A DNA stretch of 64,000 nucleotides from an uncultured Lachnospiraceae bacterium (GTDB lineage: Bacteria; Bacillota; Clostridia; Lachnospirales; Lachnospiraceae). How positions within the stretch are numbered: the stretch's first letter is position 1; each line of letters begins with the position of its first letter. Under the pieces are notes generated by a model. The model was not told where the DNA came from, made no database searches, and saw nothing but the letters and a program-made list of their open reading frames with translations. Positions 43,431 through 52,196 of the stretch are shown here, one piece after another. The stretch spans positions 1-64,000 of the forward strand of contig CAJTUC010000006.1 in assembly GCA_910579395.1 (NCBI GenBank), written 5' to 3'. Position numbers and translations under genes: made by a program.

Positions 43431-43973
43431 GTGATGAAAAAGGTATTACGGGAAATATTAAGTACCAGTTTGTATCTTTTGGTGGTACTGTGTCTGGTCT
43501 ATCTGGTCATTCATTTTGTCGGTCAGAGAACACAGGTGAGCGGAAGCTCCATGGAGCCTAAACTCAGTAATGAAGATAATTTAATTGTGGATAAAATTAC
43601 CTATCGTTTTAAGGATCCGGAGCGTTATGATATTATTGTATTTCCCTTTCAATATGAAGATAATACATTTTATATTAAGCGCATTATAGGGCTTCCGGGA
43701 GAGACTGTCAGGATTGACAGGGACGGGAATATTTATATCAATGAGGAAATTCTGGAAGAAGGTTATGGAAAAGAAGTTATGCGGGAGCCGGGAAGGGCAT
43801 ATGAGCCGATCACGCTGGGAGACGATGAGTATTTTGTTTTGGGAGATAACCGGAATAACAGCTCCGACAGCAGGGATATATCGGTCGGGAACATAAAAAG
43901 AGAAAATATTATCGGCCGGGCTTGGCTCAGAATATGGCCGCTTGACAGATTCGGGTTTATTAAACATCGATAA
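43431..43973 (+). CDS. lepB: Signal peptidase I (second of two)
   Basis: 180 aa. One membrane segment at about 10-28 (ILSTSLYLLVVLCLVYLVIHFV), catalytic Ser in GSSMEPKLS and Lys in FYIKRIIGLPGE; GDNRNNSSDSRD conserved. It is about half identical by eye to the copy at 41944. GTG 43431 is 7 nt from GAGG; the ATG at 43434 is 10 nt away. The gene ends just before a tandem hairpin array. Confidence 0.94.
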   Translation: MMKKVLREILSTSLYLLVVLCLVYLVIHFVGQRTQVSGSSMEPKLSNEDNLIVDKITYRFKDPERYDIIVFPFQYEDNTFYIKRIIGLPGETVRIDRDGNIYINEEILEEGYGKEVMREPGRAYEPITLGDDEYFVLGDNRNNSSDSRDISVGNIKRENIIGRAWLRIWPLDRFGFIKHR

Positions 43974-43977
43974 GAGG

Positions 43978-44103
43978 CCGAGAAAAACACTCGGCCCGCC
44001 GAGAAAAACACTCGGCCCGCCGAGAAAAACACTCGGCCCGCCGAGAAAAACACTCGGCCCGCCGAGAAAAGCACTCGGCCCGCCGAGAAAAACACTCGGC
44101 CCG
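43978..44103 (+). repeat. Six-unit tandem array of 21-bp hairpins
   Basis: Units of 21 bp start at 43978, 43999, 44020, 44041, 44062 and 44083; the fifth has one A to G change in the loop. Each holds CCGAG-AAAAACA-CTCGG, extended by flanking GC, so each forms its own GC-rich hairpin without a T run. The array begins 5 nt after the lepB stop and ends 42 nt before rnhB. The 21-bp period keeps a frame open (repeated PRKTLGP), but nothing supports translation. Confidence 0.95.
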
Positions 44104-44145
44104 CCGGGAATCAGAGACTTTGGGTCTAATGAGAGGATTGGGACT

Positions 44146-44907
44146 ATGGCAGAATCGATTCGGGAAATCAGGGAGAAATTACAGGCAGCTGATCATGAAA
44201 GGCTGCCTGATTTGTTTCAGCTTTACGGGCAGGATAGCAGAAGCAGCATCCGGCAGGAAGTGGAAAAGGCGAAGAAACGTCTGGCCGCTTATGAAAAAGA
44301 ATTGGAGCGCATTGAGGAACTGAAGCGGTATGAAAAGGAATATGCCGCTTATGGGAGTATATGCGGCATCGACGAAGCAGGAAGAGGGCCGCTTGCAGGA
44401 CCGGTCGTGGCAGGCGCCGTTATTTTGCCTCAAAATTGTGACATTTTATATATCAATGATTCTAAGAAACTATCCGAAAAAAAAAGAGAAGAGCTTTATG
44501 ACATCATCATGGAAAAAGCGGAAGCGGTAGGAATCGGCTACAGTACACCGGAGCGTATCGACGAAATTAATATTTTGCAGGCGACTTACGAAGCGATGCG
44601 GGAAGCGATTTCCAAGTTATCCGTTTCGCCGGATTTGTTATTGAATGATGCCGTTACCATACCGGAAGTATCCATAAAGCAGGTGCCGATCATCAAGGGA
44701 GATGCCAAAAGCATTTCTATCGGTGCAGCGAGTATAATCGCAAAGGTAACAAGGGACCGGCTGATGGTACAGTATGACAGTGTTTTTCCGGAATATGGAT
44801 TTGCATCCAATAAGGGGTATGGTGCGCAGATACATATTGAGGCTCTGAAAAAATACGGACCATGTCCGATTCACAGAAAAACTTTTATTACACATTTTGT
44901 TTCATAA
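44146..44907 (+). CDS. rnhB: Ribonuclease HII
   Basis: 253 aa. It cuts RNA-DNA hybrids, including single ribonucleotides. Signature ICGIDEAGRGPLAGPVVAGAVIL carries two catalytic acids; further acids are in INDSKKLSEKKREEL and SIGAASIIAKVTRDRLM. An N-terminal helical extension of about 70 residues is common in Firmicute RNase HII. ATG 44146 follows GAGAGGATTGG; the upstream extension crosses the hairpin array and is rejected. Confidence 0.97.
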   Translation: MAESIREIREKLQAADHERLPDLFQLYGQDSRSSIRQEVEKAKKRLAAYEKELERIEELKRYEKEYAAYGSICGIDEAGRGPLAGPVVAGAVILPQNCDILYINDSKKLSEKKREELYDIIMEKAEAVGIGYSTPERIDEINILQATYEAMREAISKLSVSPDLLLNDAVTIPEVSIKQVPIIKGDAKSISIGAASIIAKVTRDRLMVQYDSVFPEYGFASNKGYGAQIHIEALKKYGPCPIHRKTFITHFVS

Positions 44908-44921
44908 GTGGGAGGCCAGAA

Positions 44922-46724
44922 TTGAACTTAGGGAATATTTTTCAGTCGAAAAATCCGGATATCAAGCAGACGAATTTATCGGGAACAGCCGGGACTGTTT
45001 CCGCCGGGGAAAGAAATTACCGTGCGCAGAGTGAAATAAGGAATATGGTGCCGGGGCAGACGATTCAGGGCGAAGTGGTCGGAAAAGAAGGCAATTCGGT
45101 GCAGATTGCGTTGGATGAAGAGACAGTCCTGACTGCCAGGCTGGAGCGGGATTTGAATATTGCGCTGGGGCAGGTCATGAGCTTTGAAGTAAAAACGAAC
45201 AGTGGCTCACAGCTTTTTCTTGCGCCGCTGTATGCCAATATGGCCAATCAGGCGACGATTTTAAAAGCTTTATCGGCAGCCGGATTACCCGAGAGCGCGA
45301 ATAATATTCGGATGGTCTCGAATATGATGCAGGAAGGAATGCCGATTGACAGAGATTCTCTTGCTTATGTGAGCAGACAGCTGCTGGATTTCCCGAACGC
45401 GGATCCGGCTTCTGTCATACAGATGATTCGTTTGGGACTTCCCGTTTCGGAAATCAACATCGGGCAGTTCGAAGCATATAAAAATTATGAGCATCAGATT
45501 TTGCAAAGTGCGGAACAGATTATGGAAGAGATTCCGCAGACTTTTCAGGAACTGCTTGCAGAAGGAAAGGATGCTGAGGCGGTTTCCTTTTATGAGCAGA
45601 TCATAAAGGCTTTTATCGGTACTGAAGGCGCGGAGGGGCAGACGGAAGCAGGAACACAGGCAGGAGAGGCTGCAAGCGCTGACAATGCTGTGGGGGGAAG
45701 TGCTGGAGAAATTTTAGCGGGGACGTTAGCAAAAACTGCATCGGATGGTCTGGCGGAATCCGGGAACATGCAGGATGGTGAGGAGATTTTGAAAGGATCG
45801 CATGCAGAGGCAGAAGGGAAAATGAAGGAAACCCTGCAGGAAATCGGAAATCAGGAGAACGCTGCGCAGAAGACGGATCGGGAAGCATCGACTCAGGCGG
45901 AATTGTCTCCTAAAGCGTGGCAGAGGCTCGGTGAGATGTTTCAGAAACTCGGAGCGGATGAGGCTTTGTCAAAACAGATTGGAAATGGCAGTCTTTCTCC
46001 CAAAGAAGTTCTTACACAGCTTCATCATCTGCTCGAAGGAAATCCTCATACAATACGGGAGGACTTTCAGGAAGATATCAAAATGCTTTTCGGAAGCAGA
46101 GCCTTTCGGAATTTGCTGGAAGCAGGTATGAAAAATGACTGGCTGATCAAGCCGGAGGATGTGGCGGATAAGGAAAAGGTGGAACAGCTCTATGAAAGAA
46201 TCAGGGAGCAGACTGCCAGAATGGAAGCGGCTTTTCATATGGCGGGGAAGGCGGACAGCGCCGGTGCGAAGAGTGTTCAGAATCTGCAGAATAATGTGGA
46301 CTTTATGAACCAGATGAACCACCTTTTTACCTATATACAGCTTCCGCTGAAAATGACGGGAAACGAGGCGCACGGAGACTTATATGTTTATACGAACAAG
46401 AAGAGTCTTGCGAAAAAAGATGGAAATGTCAGTGCACTTCTGCATCTTGATATGGAACATCTCGGCCCGTTGGACGTATATGTCACCATGCAGCAGAATC
46501 TGAATAAAGTCAGTACTAGTTTTACCGTCAAAGATGAAGAGGCACTCAATTTGATCGCTGAGCATATTCATGTCCTGAATGAGCGGCTGGAGAAGCGGGG
46601 TTATTCCATGAAGGCGAATTTTCAAATAAAAGAAGACGGCGCGACAAATATGATGCAGGAAATCCTTGATCAGAATAAAAATATTTCCGTGTTGAGCAAG
46701 ACATCGTTTGATATGCGCGCATAG
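44922..46724 (+). CDS. ylqG: YlqG-like protein with FliK-type (hook-length control) C-terminal domain
   Basis: 600 aa, low-complexity middle (about 230-340, Gly/Ala/Glu/Gln rich). The C-terminal 130 residues (LFTYIQLPLKMTGNEAHGDLYVY, HLDMEHLGPLDVYVTMQQNLNKV, LNERLEKRGY) match the flagellar hook-length control C domain. Bacillus carries ylqG then ylqH after rnhB, as here. TTG 44922 is the start, 6 nt after GGAGG. Its TAG stop is the start of structured element copy 3. Function outside the flagellar operon is not established. Confidence 0.82.
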   Translation: MNLGNIFQSKNPDIKQTNLSGTAGTVSAGERNYRAQSEIRNMVPGQTIQGEVVGKEGNSVQIALDEETVLTARLERDLNIALGQVMSFEVKTNSGSQLFLAPLYANMANQATILKALSAAGLPESANNIRMVSNMMQEGMPIDRDSLAYVSRQLLDFPNADPASVIQMIRLGLPVSEINIGQFEAYKNYEHQILQSAEQIMEEIPQTFQELLAEGKDAEAVSFYEQIIKAFIGTEGAEGQTEAGTQAGEAASADNAVGGSAGEILAGTLAKTASDGLAESGNMQDGEEILKGSHAEAEGKMKETLQEIGNQENAAQKTDREASTQAELSPKAWQRLGEMFQKLGADEALSKQIGNGSLSPKEVLTQLHHLLEGNPHTIREDFQEDIKMLFGSRAFRNLLEAGMKNDWLIKPEDVADKEKVEQLYERIREQTARMEAAFHMAGKADSAGAKSVQNLQNNVDFMNQMNHLFTYIQLPLKMTGNEAHGDLYVYTNKKSLAKKDGNVSALLHLDMEHLGPLDVYVTMQQNLNKVSTSFTVKDEEALNLIAEHIHVLNERLEKRGYSMKANFQIKEDGATNMMQEILDQNKNISVLSKTSFDMRA

Positions 46725-46837
46725 GGCGGGAAGAAAATCTAACGCTTGCGTCAATGGCGCTTTGCGAAGATTTTCTATGGTTCCGCAGAGCGGAACCTTT
46801 CTCACCCGAAAGAATGCCCTAATGCGGGCATTCTTCC
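46724..46837 (+). repeat. Dispersed structured element, copy 3
   Basis: P1 is GGGCGGGA with TCTCACCC (46800-46807; seven of eight paired). P2 is AGAAAATCT (46732-46740) with AGATTTTCT (46768-46776), a compensatory change from copies 1 and 2. Then GGTTCCGC-AGA-GCGGAACC. The final hairpin is AAGAATGCCC (46810-46819) with GGGCATTCTT (46826-46835). It starts on the G of the ylqG TAG stop. The internal TCAATGGCG word matches copies 1 and 2. Confidence 0.85.
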
Positions 46838-46946
46838 TGACAAACTTGTTTGTTGTAAGCTTTTGCTTGTCATGGGCTTTTGAGTTTCATACAAGAATCG
46901 TCTTGCAGGGTTTTGTCGGAAAATGGGGAATGCAGGAGGGGATCGG

Positions 46947-47237
46947 ATGCAGAAAGAAAAGGAGAATAAACTGAAACAGGCGATCGCGCTGGAGTTTGAC
47001 CCGTCGGATGAGGCGCCGCGCGTCATTGCTTCCGGAAGGGGGGCGTTGGCGAAAAGAATCATTGAGAAGGCAAAAGAGGCGGATGTTCCGGTGCATCGGG
47101 ATGATAAGCTGGCGGATACGCTTTCCAGACTGGATATCGGAGAAATGATTCCGCCGGAGCTTTATGAAGTTGTGGCGGAAATACTTGTTTTCGTGGATTC
47201 CATGGATAAGATTAAGGCGAAACTCGGAAAAGCATAG
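46947..47237 (+). CDS. ylqH: YlqH, stand-alone FlhB/YscU C-terminal domain
   Basis: 96 aa, equivalent to the cytoplasmic C-terminal part of the flagellar export switch protein FlhB after its cleavage site (PRVIASGRGALAKRIIEKAKEADVPVHRDDKLADTLSRLDIGEMIPPELYEVVAEIL). The NPTH self-cleavage motif and membrane part are absent. AGGAGGGG precedes ATG 46947. Together with the FliK-like neighbour it mimics an FliK-FlhB pair and may have a modulatory role; this is inference. Its TAG stop opens structured element copy 4. Confidence 0.92.
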   Translation: MQKEKENKLKQAIALEFDPSDEAPRVIASGRGALAKRIIEKAKEADVPVHRDDKLADTLSRLDIGEMIPPELYEVVAEILVFVDSMDKIKAKLGKA

Positions 47238-47346
47238 CGCGAGGAGAAATTCTAAAACTTGCGCCAGAGGGCGCTTTGTTAAGAACCTCTACGGTTCGCG
47301 CTGCGAACCTTCTTTGCGCGGCAGAATGTCCTGACGGCCGTTTTGC
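47237..47346 (+). repeat. Dispersed structured element, copy 4
   Basis: P1 is CGCGAGGAGA (47238-47247) with TCTTTGCGCG (47311-47320), nine of ten pairing. P2 has partly decayed (AGAAATTCT with AGAACCTCT). It keeps the GCGCC-AGAG-GGCGC loop, GGTTCGC-GCT-GCGAACC, and the final hairpin GCAGAATG (47321-47328) with CGTTTTGC (47339-47346), all paired with wobbles. It begins at the G of the ylqH TAG stop and ends 24 nt before yraN. Confidence 0.8.
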
Positions 47347-47369
47347 ATAGGTAACTGAGGAGGGTTAGG

Positions 47370-47723
47370 TTGAACAGAAGAAAAATCGGCGATGCACAGG
47401 AGGAGTTGGCCTGTCGGTATCTTGTGAAACAGGGTGTGCGGCTCATGGAGCGAAATTTCCGGTGCAGGCAGGGTGAGATTGATATCATCGGGTATGAGAA
47501 GGAATATCTTGTATTTTTTGAAGTAAAATACAGGAAGAATGATTTCAGAGGAAATGCGGCGGAGGCAGTCGGATTTGGGAAGCAGCGGAAGATATGCAGG
47601 GTATCCGATTATTACAGGATGATACACGGATGCCCTTCGGATACGCCGGTCCGTTTTGATGTCATAGCGATTGACGGCGGCAGGATTGAATGGATTCGAA
47701 ATGCCTTTGATTACATAGGCTGA
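47370..47723 (+). CDS. yraN: YraN / UPF0102 family nuclease-like protein
   Basis: 117 aa. RKIGDAQEELACRYLVKQGVRLMERNFRCRQGEIDIIGYEKEYLVFFEVKYRK has the restriction-endonuclease-like core (GE-DII, FVEVK). The family is often found after rnhB and is suspected to resolve DNA structures, but its role is unproven. TTG 47370 is the start, 6 nt after GAGGAGGG. A TGAAAAAAC-AGA-GTTTTTTCA hairpin (47721-47741) follows directly on its stop. Confidence 0.93.
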   Translation: MNRRKIGDAQEELACRYLVKQGVRLMERNFRCRQGEIDIIGYEKEYLVFFEVKYRKNDFRGNAAEAVGFGKQRKICRVSDYYRMIHGCPSDTPVRFDVIAIDGGRIEWIRNAFDYIG

Positions 47724-47801
47724 AAAAACAGAGTTTTTTCAAATGCGAATTTACATTTAGAGGATGTAAATATTGCAGACTGAGAAAGCGGGAGGATAGA
47801 T

Positions 47802-48662
47802 ATGGAAAAAATCAAAAGGAAGCCTAATAGGCTGCAAATGAAACAGAACAGGCAGGGAGCAGCCGAATATTTGACATTTCCGCTTATAGAAGAGACAGGG
47901 GCCGTCAGACACCTTTTTTCGACCAGACTGGGCGGCGTAAGCGATGGTATTTTTGCGTCCATGAATCTCAGTTACACGAGGGGAGATGAAAAAGCGGCGG
48001 TAGATGAAAACTATCGCAGGATTGCGGGGCTGCTCGGATGTGAGCCGGAGGATATCGTGTGTTCCGACCAGACCCATACGACCAATATCCGGGTGGTAGA
48101 GGAGAAAGACAAAGGAAAGGGAATCATTCGTCCGAAGGACTATACGGATATCGACGGATTGATCACCAATGTACCCGGTATCGTTCTCGCAACTTTTTAT
48201 GCGGATTGTGTGCCGCTTTTTTTTATTGATACGGAGAAAAAGGCAGTAGGCTTATCTCATTCGGGCTGGCGGGGGACGGTTGGAAGGATGGGACAGTGTA
48301 CGATAGAGGCGATGCAGAAGGCATATGGAACGAGGCCGGAGGATGTGGTCGCCGCAATCGGGCCGTCTATTTGCCAAGACTGTTATGAAGTCAGCGAGGA
48401 TGTGGCGGATGCTTTTTATCGGGAATTTCATGGACCGGGGCATGGAGAAGCGATTCTTCTTTCGAAGGGAAACGGAAAGTATCAGCTTAACTTGTGGCGG
48501 GCGAATCAGATTGTATTGGAGGAGGCGGGGGTCTTGCCTGAAAAAATACAGGTGACGGATATTTGTACCTGCTGTAATCCGGCTTATCTTTTTTCTCACC
48601 GGGCAAGTCAGGGAAAACGTGGAAATTTAGGGGCATTTTTAGGGCTTCTTTCGGAGAATTAA
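47802..48662 (+). CDS. pgeF: Purine nucleoside phosphorylase/laccase-domain protein PgeF (YlmD/YfiH)
   Basis: 286 aa. Zinc-site residues lie in CSDQTHTTNIRVV, YADCVPLFFID, SHSGWRGTVGRM and ICTCCNPAYLFSHRASQGKRGNLGAF. The family cleaves purine nucleosides and edits errors in peptidoglycan synthesis. The start follows GGGAGG. It is probably monocistronic; the following two-component genes have a 114-nt gap. Confidence 0.92.
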   Translation: MEKIKRKPNRLQMKQNRQGAAEYLTFPLIEETGAVRHLFSTRLGGVSDGIFASMNLSYTRGDEKAAVDENYRRIAGLLGCEPEDIVCSDQTHTTNIRVVEEKDKGKGIIRPKDYTDIDGLITNVPGIVLATFYADCVPLFFIDTEKKAVGLSHSGWRGTVGRMGQCTIEAMQKAYGTRPEDVVAAIGPSICQDCYEVSEDVADAFYREFHGPGHGEAILLSKGNGKYQLNLWRANQIVLEEAGVLPEKIQVTDICTCCNPAYLFSHRASQGKRGNLGAFLGLLSEN

Positions 48663-48776
48663 GAAAATATTAAATAAATTCCCACGAATTCCTTTCATTT
48701 TTTATGTTTCAATAGAGATAACCCAAAGTCAGCTGTTCAAAGGAGATGGCTGACACGACAAAAGAGAGGTATAAAG

Positions 48777-49469
48777 ATGGCGAATATTCTTGTATGTGAT
48801 GACGATAAGGAAATTGTAGATGCGATAGAAATCTATCTGCTGCAGGAAGGTTATCATATTTTCAAAGCATATGACGGCGAGCAGGCGATCAAAGTTCTGA
48901 AGCAGACGACGATTCATCTGCTCATCATGGATGTGATGATGCCTAGACTCGACGGCATTCATGCAACGTTGAAGATAAGGGAATATTCCAGCATTCCGAT
49001 CATTATCCTTTCTGCCAAATCGGAAGACAGCGACAAAATTCTGGGGCTGAATATCGGAGCCGATGATTATGTGACGAAGCCTTTTAACCCGTTAGAGCTG
49101 GTAGCAAGGGTGAAGTCCAATTTGAGGCGGTATACGATGCTCGGTAATCTCAATACGGAAAATAATGCGCTGTTTCAGGTAGGCGGCCTCTGTATGAATG
49201 ACGATACGAAGGAAGTCACTGTAGATGGTGAAAACGTCAAGCTGACACCGATTGAATATAATATTCTGCTTCTTCTCGTCAAGAACTGCGGCAGGGTCTT
49301 TTCCATCGACCAGATTTATGAAAGTATCTGGAATGAAGAAGCAATTGGTGCGGACAATACGGTCGCGGTCCATATCAGGCATATTCGGGAGAAGATTGAG
49401 ATCAATCCCAAAGATCCACGTTACCTGAAAGTCGTATGGGGAGTCGGTTATAAGATTGAGAAACAATAA
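48777..49469 (+). CDS. OmpR/PhoB-family response regulator
   Basis: 230 aa. Receiver domain (1-120; DDDKEI, phospho-acceptor in LLIMDVMMPRLDG, Lys in VTKPFNP) and winged-helix DNA-binding domain (135-230; LTPIEYNILLLLVKNCGRVFS, VAVHIRHIREKIE, WGVGYKIEK). It is paired with the histidine kinase 28 bases on. The leader contains a GTCAGC/GCTGAC hairpin (48728-48754) of unknown role. The regulon cannot be read from the sequence. Confidence 0.94.
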   Translation: MANILVCDDDKEIVDAIEIYLLQEGYHIFKAYDGEQAIKVLKQTTIHLLIMDVMMPRLDGIHATLKIREYSSIPIIILSAKSEDSDKILGLNIGADDYVTKPFNPLELVARVKSNLRRYTMLGNLNTENNALFQVGGLCMNDDTKEVTVDGENVKLTPIEYNILLLLVKNCGRVFSIDQIYESIWNEEAIGADNTVAVHIRHIREKIEINPKDPRYLKVVWGVGYKIEKQ

Positions 49470-49497
49470 AAGTGAACGGACTGAAGGGAAGGATCAT

Positions 49498-52104
49498 ATG
49501 AAAAGAAGGAAAAAGAAGGCCGGCAGAAATGGCAGGGCAGTTCTGCAGGTGCTGCAGCATCTTCTACTTGTGATTGCAGTTGTTGCAACCCTTATTGTGA
49601 CAACAGGATCTACGGTAGTTATACAGGGTCTGCACGGCAGTGAGAATTATAATCTCCATGCTTCGGATAAAGAGGAAACTTATGAAGAATCGGAACTGTT
49701 CAATAAAATTTATGGCAGAGCAGCAATGGATATCATACGGTTCGGCGTTATTCGGAGCCAGTTGGAGACAGACGGCGAATTTGACGGCATGAAGGTGATT
49801 GATGTGACGGCATATAACTGCCGGGATACTGGGTTGCCGGAGCAGTATGTAACGGCGAGATACTATCTGGAAGATTTGCTGAAATGGCAGAGTTATGGGA
49901 TGGAATATGAACTCACCGATATGACCGTGGCGCAAATGAAAGAATTTTTAAGCAATCGGACTACGTTGACGATTTTGGACCCGGACAGTAAATATTATAA
50001 TACTTCCGATGCCAATTATATGAAGTCAGACATCGGCAGTTATACTTTTGTGGATGACGTATCCGCTAACATGCTGCCATCGAATGGCTGGGATGAATGG
50101 TATGATGAAGATGATATTCTTCAGTTGAATGTATTGGTGAACCGTTACAAAACGGTAGACGGGAAAAATATCGAAGAATACACGGCGGACCCTGAAAGCT
50201 ATGCAGAACTCTGCGAAAATGTGTCAGTGGCGATGCAGAGCCTTGCTTATAATTATAGTGAGTATCTGACCTATCAGGAATATTATGACAGTGCAAATAC
50301 GAATCTTCGTTACTGCATCGAGAAAACGGTCGGCGATCATACGGAATATTTTACGAATATGGAAGATTTGATCACACTGGAGGAATTGCGGGAAGAAGTA
50401 AATGATACGAATATGGCGGATTTTTTTGAAAAGCGCTTTGATGGGAAATTTTCGGGCAGTAAAAGCAAATATTTGTATTACAGCCCTTCTGAGATGATTT
50501 ATGAAAGCAATTCTGCAATTCAGGAAAAAACGATACGGAGTATTGTGCGGGAATATGATTATGCTTATCCTGAAAACATCCGTATCTGGGTCGGTGTGGA
50601 TTCTTCCTATCCGGTCAGCGATGCTTTTACACAGGGAAGAGCCGGTTTCCAGAATTATCTTCCTTACTTCTGGCAGTGGGTCACACTCGTGGTTGTGTCG
50701 ATTGTTTTATATTTTGTACTGTTGATTTATCTGACAGGTGCATCGGGCAAAGAGAAGGATGAAGAAGGAAATGTTTATACTGCATTAAGCAGATTTGACA
50801 GCATACCGACTGAGGCGGCGCTGATACTGGGAATTATGGCAGTAGCGGCTATCGTTTTGGCCGCGTTGGCAGCGAATTGGTTCCTGGTAAGTTATGAAAC
50901 GATTTATACGGTCTGGTTTAAGGTGGCGGCAGGTGTTACCGTATTACTTCTCGATATTCTGTTCTGTTTCTTCTATTATAGCCTGGTCAGAAGAATCCGG
51001 GCGGGAATTCTTTGGAAGAACAGTTATTTAAAGAAAATTGTGCGTAAATGTTCCCAGCTGTTTCTGGAGGTATATGACAATGGAAATATTGTTGTCAGGA
51101 CCTGGGGACCGTATATCGTATTTCTTGCCTTTAATCTGCTGATGATCATGTTAGGGCTTTTTACGAGTGTGCCGGCGATTTTAGGAGTTCTGATTGCGTT
51201 TGTGGTCGATATGCTTGTTGGTGGTCTATTGTATCTGGATGTGAAAGAACGACAGAATATTGTATCGGGCATTGAAAAGATTGCGGAAGGAAACTTTTCC
51301 TATCAGATCAGTCAGGAAAATCTGCATGGGGATAATCTTGTGCTTGCCAAATCGGTGAACAGCATCGGAAACGGCATTAAAAATGCGGTAGAGATCAGTA
51401 TGAAGGATGAACGCATGAAGGCGGACCTGATCACGAATGTTTCCCATGATATCAAGACGCCTCTGACTTCTATTATCAATTATGTGGATTTGATCAAGCG
51501 GGAGCAGATGGATAATGAGCGGGTGCGGAATTATATTCAGGTCCTGGATGAGAAATCACAACGGTTAAAGCAGTTGACCGATGATCTGGTAGAGGCAAGT
51601 AAGATATCTTCCGGCAACATCAACTTACATTTTGAGAAGATTAATGTGACCGAATTGTTAAATCAGACGATTGGAGAGTTTTCGGAGAAGTTCGACCAGA
51701 AGAACCTGACGATCGTCATGAATGTCAATACTTCCGGAGCGGTCATCGAAGCGGACAGCAGAAGTATCTGGCGCGTTATGGAAAACCTGTTCAATAATAT
51801 TTATAAATATGCGCTGGAAGGAACGAGAGTCTACATCGCGGTAAACAGCCTGACCGGAGATGGCGGGCAGAGGCAGGAACTGATAGAAATATCCATTAAA
51901 AATATTTCTGAAAAAGAGTTGAACTGCAATCCGGAAGAACTGACGGAACGCTTTATCAGAGGAGATGAATCCCGAACGACCGAAGGAAGCGGGCTTGGCT
52001 TATCCATCGCCAAGAATCTGACGGAGGCACAGCACGGTACTTTTGAAATTCTATTGGATGGCGATCTGTTCAAGGTGATATTGACGTTTCCCATGATAGT
52101 ATGA
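49498..52104 (+). CDS. Large sensor histidine kinase with multi-span membrane region
   Basis: 868 aa. One membrane segment at about 18-42, an extracytoplasmic sensor of about 350 residues, then four to five membrane segments (about 390-575), a short linker, HisKA with His650 in NVSHDIKTPLTSIINYVDLI and an HATPase domain (NLFNNIYKYA, GSGLGLSIAKNLTEAQHG). The layout resembles VanS-like kinases with a large sensor. ATG 49498 follows AAGGGAAGGA. It ends at a terminator. The signal is unknown. Confidence 0.92.
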   Translation: MKRRKKKAGRNGRAVLQVLQHLLLVIAVVATLIVTTGSTVVIQGLHGSENYNLHASDKEETYEESELFNKIYGRAAMDIIRFGVIRSQLETDGEFDGMKVIDVTAYNCRDTGLPEQYVTARYYLEDLLKWQSYGMEYELTDMTVAQMKEFLSNRTTLTILDPDSKYYNTSDANYMKSDIGSYTFVDDVSANMLPSNGWDEWYDEDDILQLNVLVNRYKTVDGKNIEEYTADPESYAELCENVSVAMQSLAYNYSEYLTYQEYYDSANTNLRYCIEKTVGDHTEYFTNMEDLITLEELREEVNDTNMADFFEKRFDGKFSGSKSKYLYYSPSEMIYESNSAIQEKTIRSIVREYDYAYPENIRIWVGVDSSYPVSDAFTQGRAGFQNYLPYFWQWVTLVVVSIVLYFVLLIYLTGASGKEKDEEGNVYTALSRFDSIPTEAALILGIMAVAAIVLAALAANWFLVSYETIYTVWFKVAAGVTVLLLDILFCFFYYSLVRRIRAGILWKNSYLKKIVRKCSQLFLEVYDNGNIVVRTWGPYIVFLAFNLLMIMLGLFTSVPAILGVLIAFVVDMLVGGLLYLDVKERQNIVSGIEKIAEGNFSYQISQENLHGDNLVLAKSVNSIGNGIKNAVEISMKDERMKADLITNVSHDIKTPLTSIINYVDLIKREQMDNERVRNYIQVLDEKSQRLKQLTDDLVEASKISSGNINLHFEKINVTELLNQTIGEFSEKFDQKNLTIVMNVNTSGAVIEADSRSIWRVMENLFNNIYKYALEGTRVYIAVNSLTGDGGQRQELIEISIKNISEKELNCNPEELTERFIRGDESRTTEGSGLGLSIAKNLTEAQHGTFEILLDGDLFKVILTFPMIV

Positions 52105-52117
52105 GATGCGGGCTTAT

Positions 52118-52152
52118 AAATGCAGGGGCTTAGACAGCCCTTGCATTTTTTA
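52118..52152 (+). terminator. Terminator after the histidine kinase
   Basis: AAATGCAGGGGCT (52118-52130), loop TAGAC, AGCCCTTGCATTT (52136-52148; one G-T), followed by T run. Confidence 0.9.
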
Positions 52153-52196
52153 TGGAGAAATTATATCATACATATGACAAAGGAGTGCAGTATGCC

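Noticed and set aside
43942..44145. N-terminal extension of RNase HII with repeated PRKTLGP
   Set aside because: It is the 21-bp hairpin array read in frame and begins inside lepB; ATG 44146 has the ribosome site and the family start.
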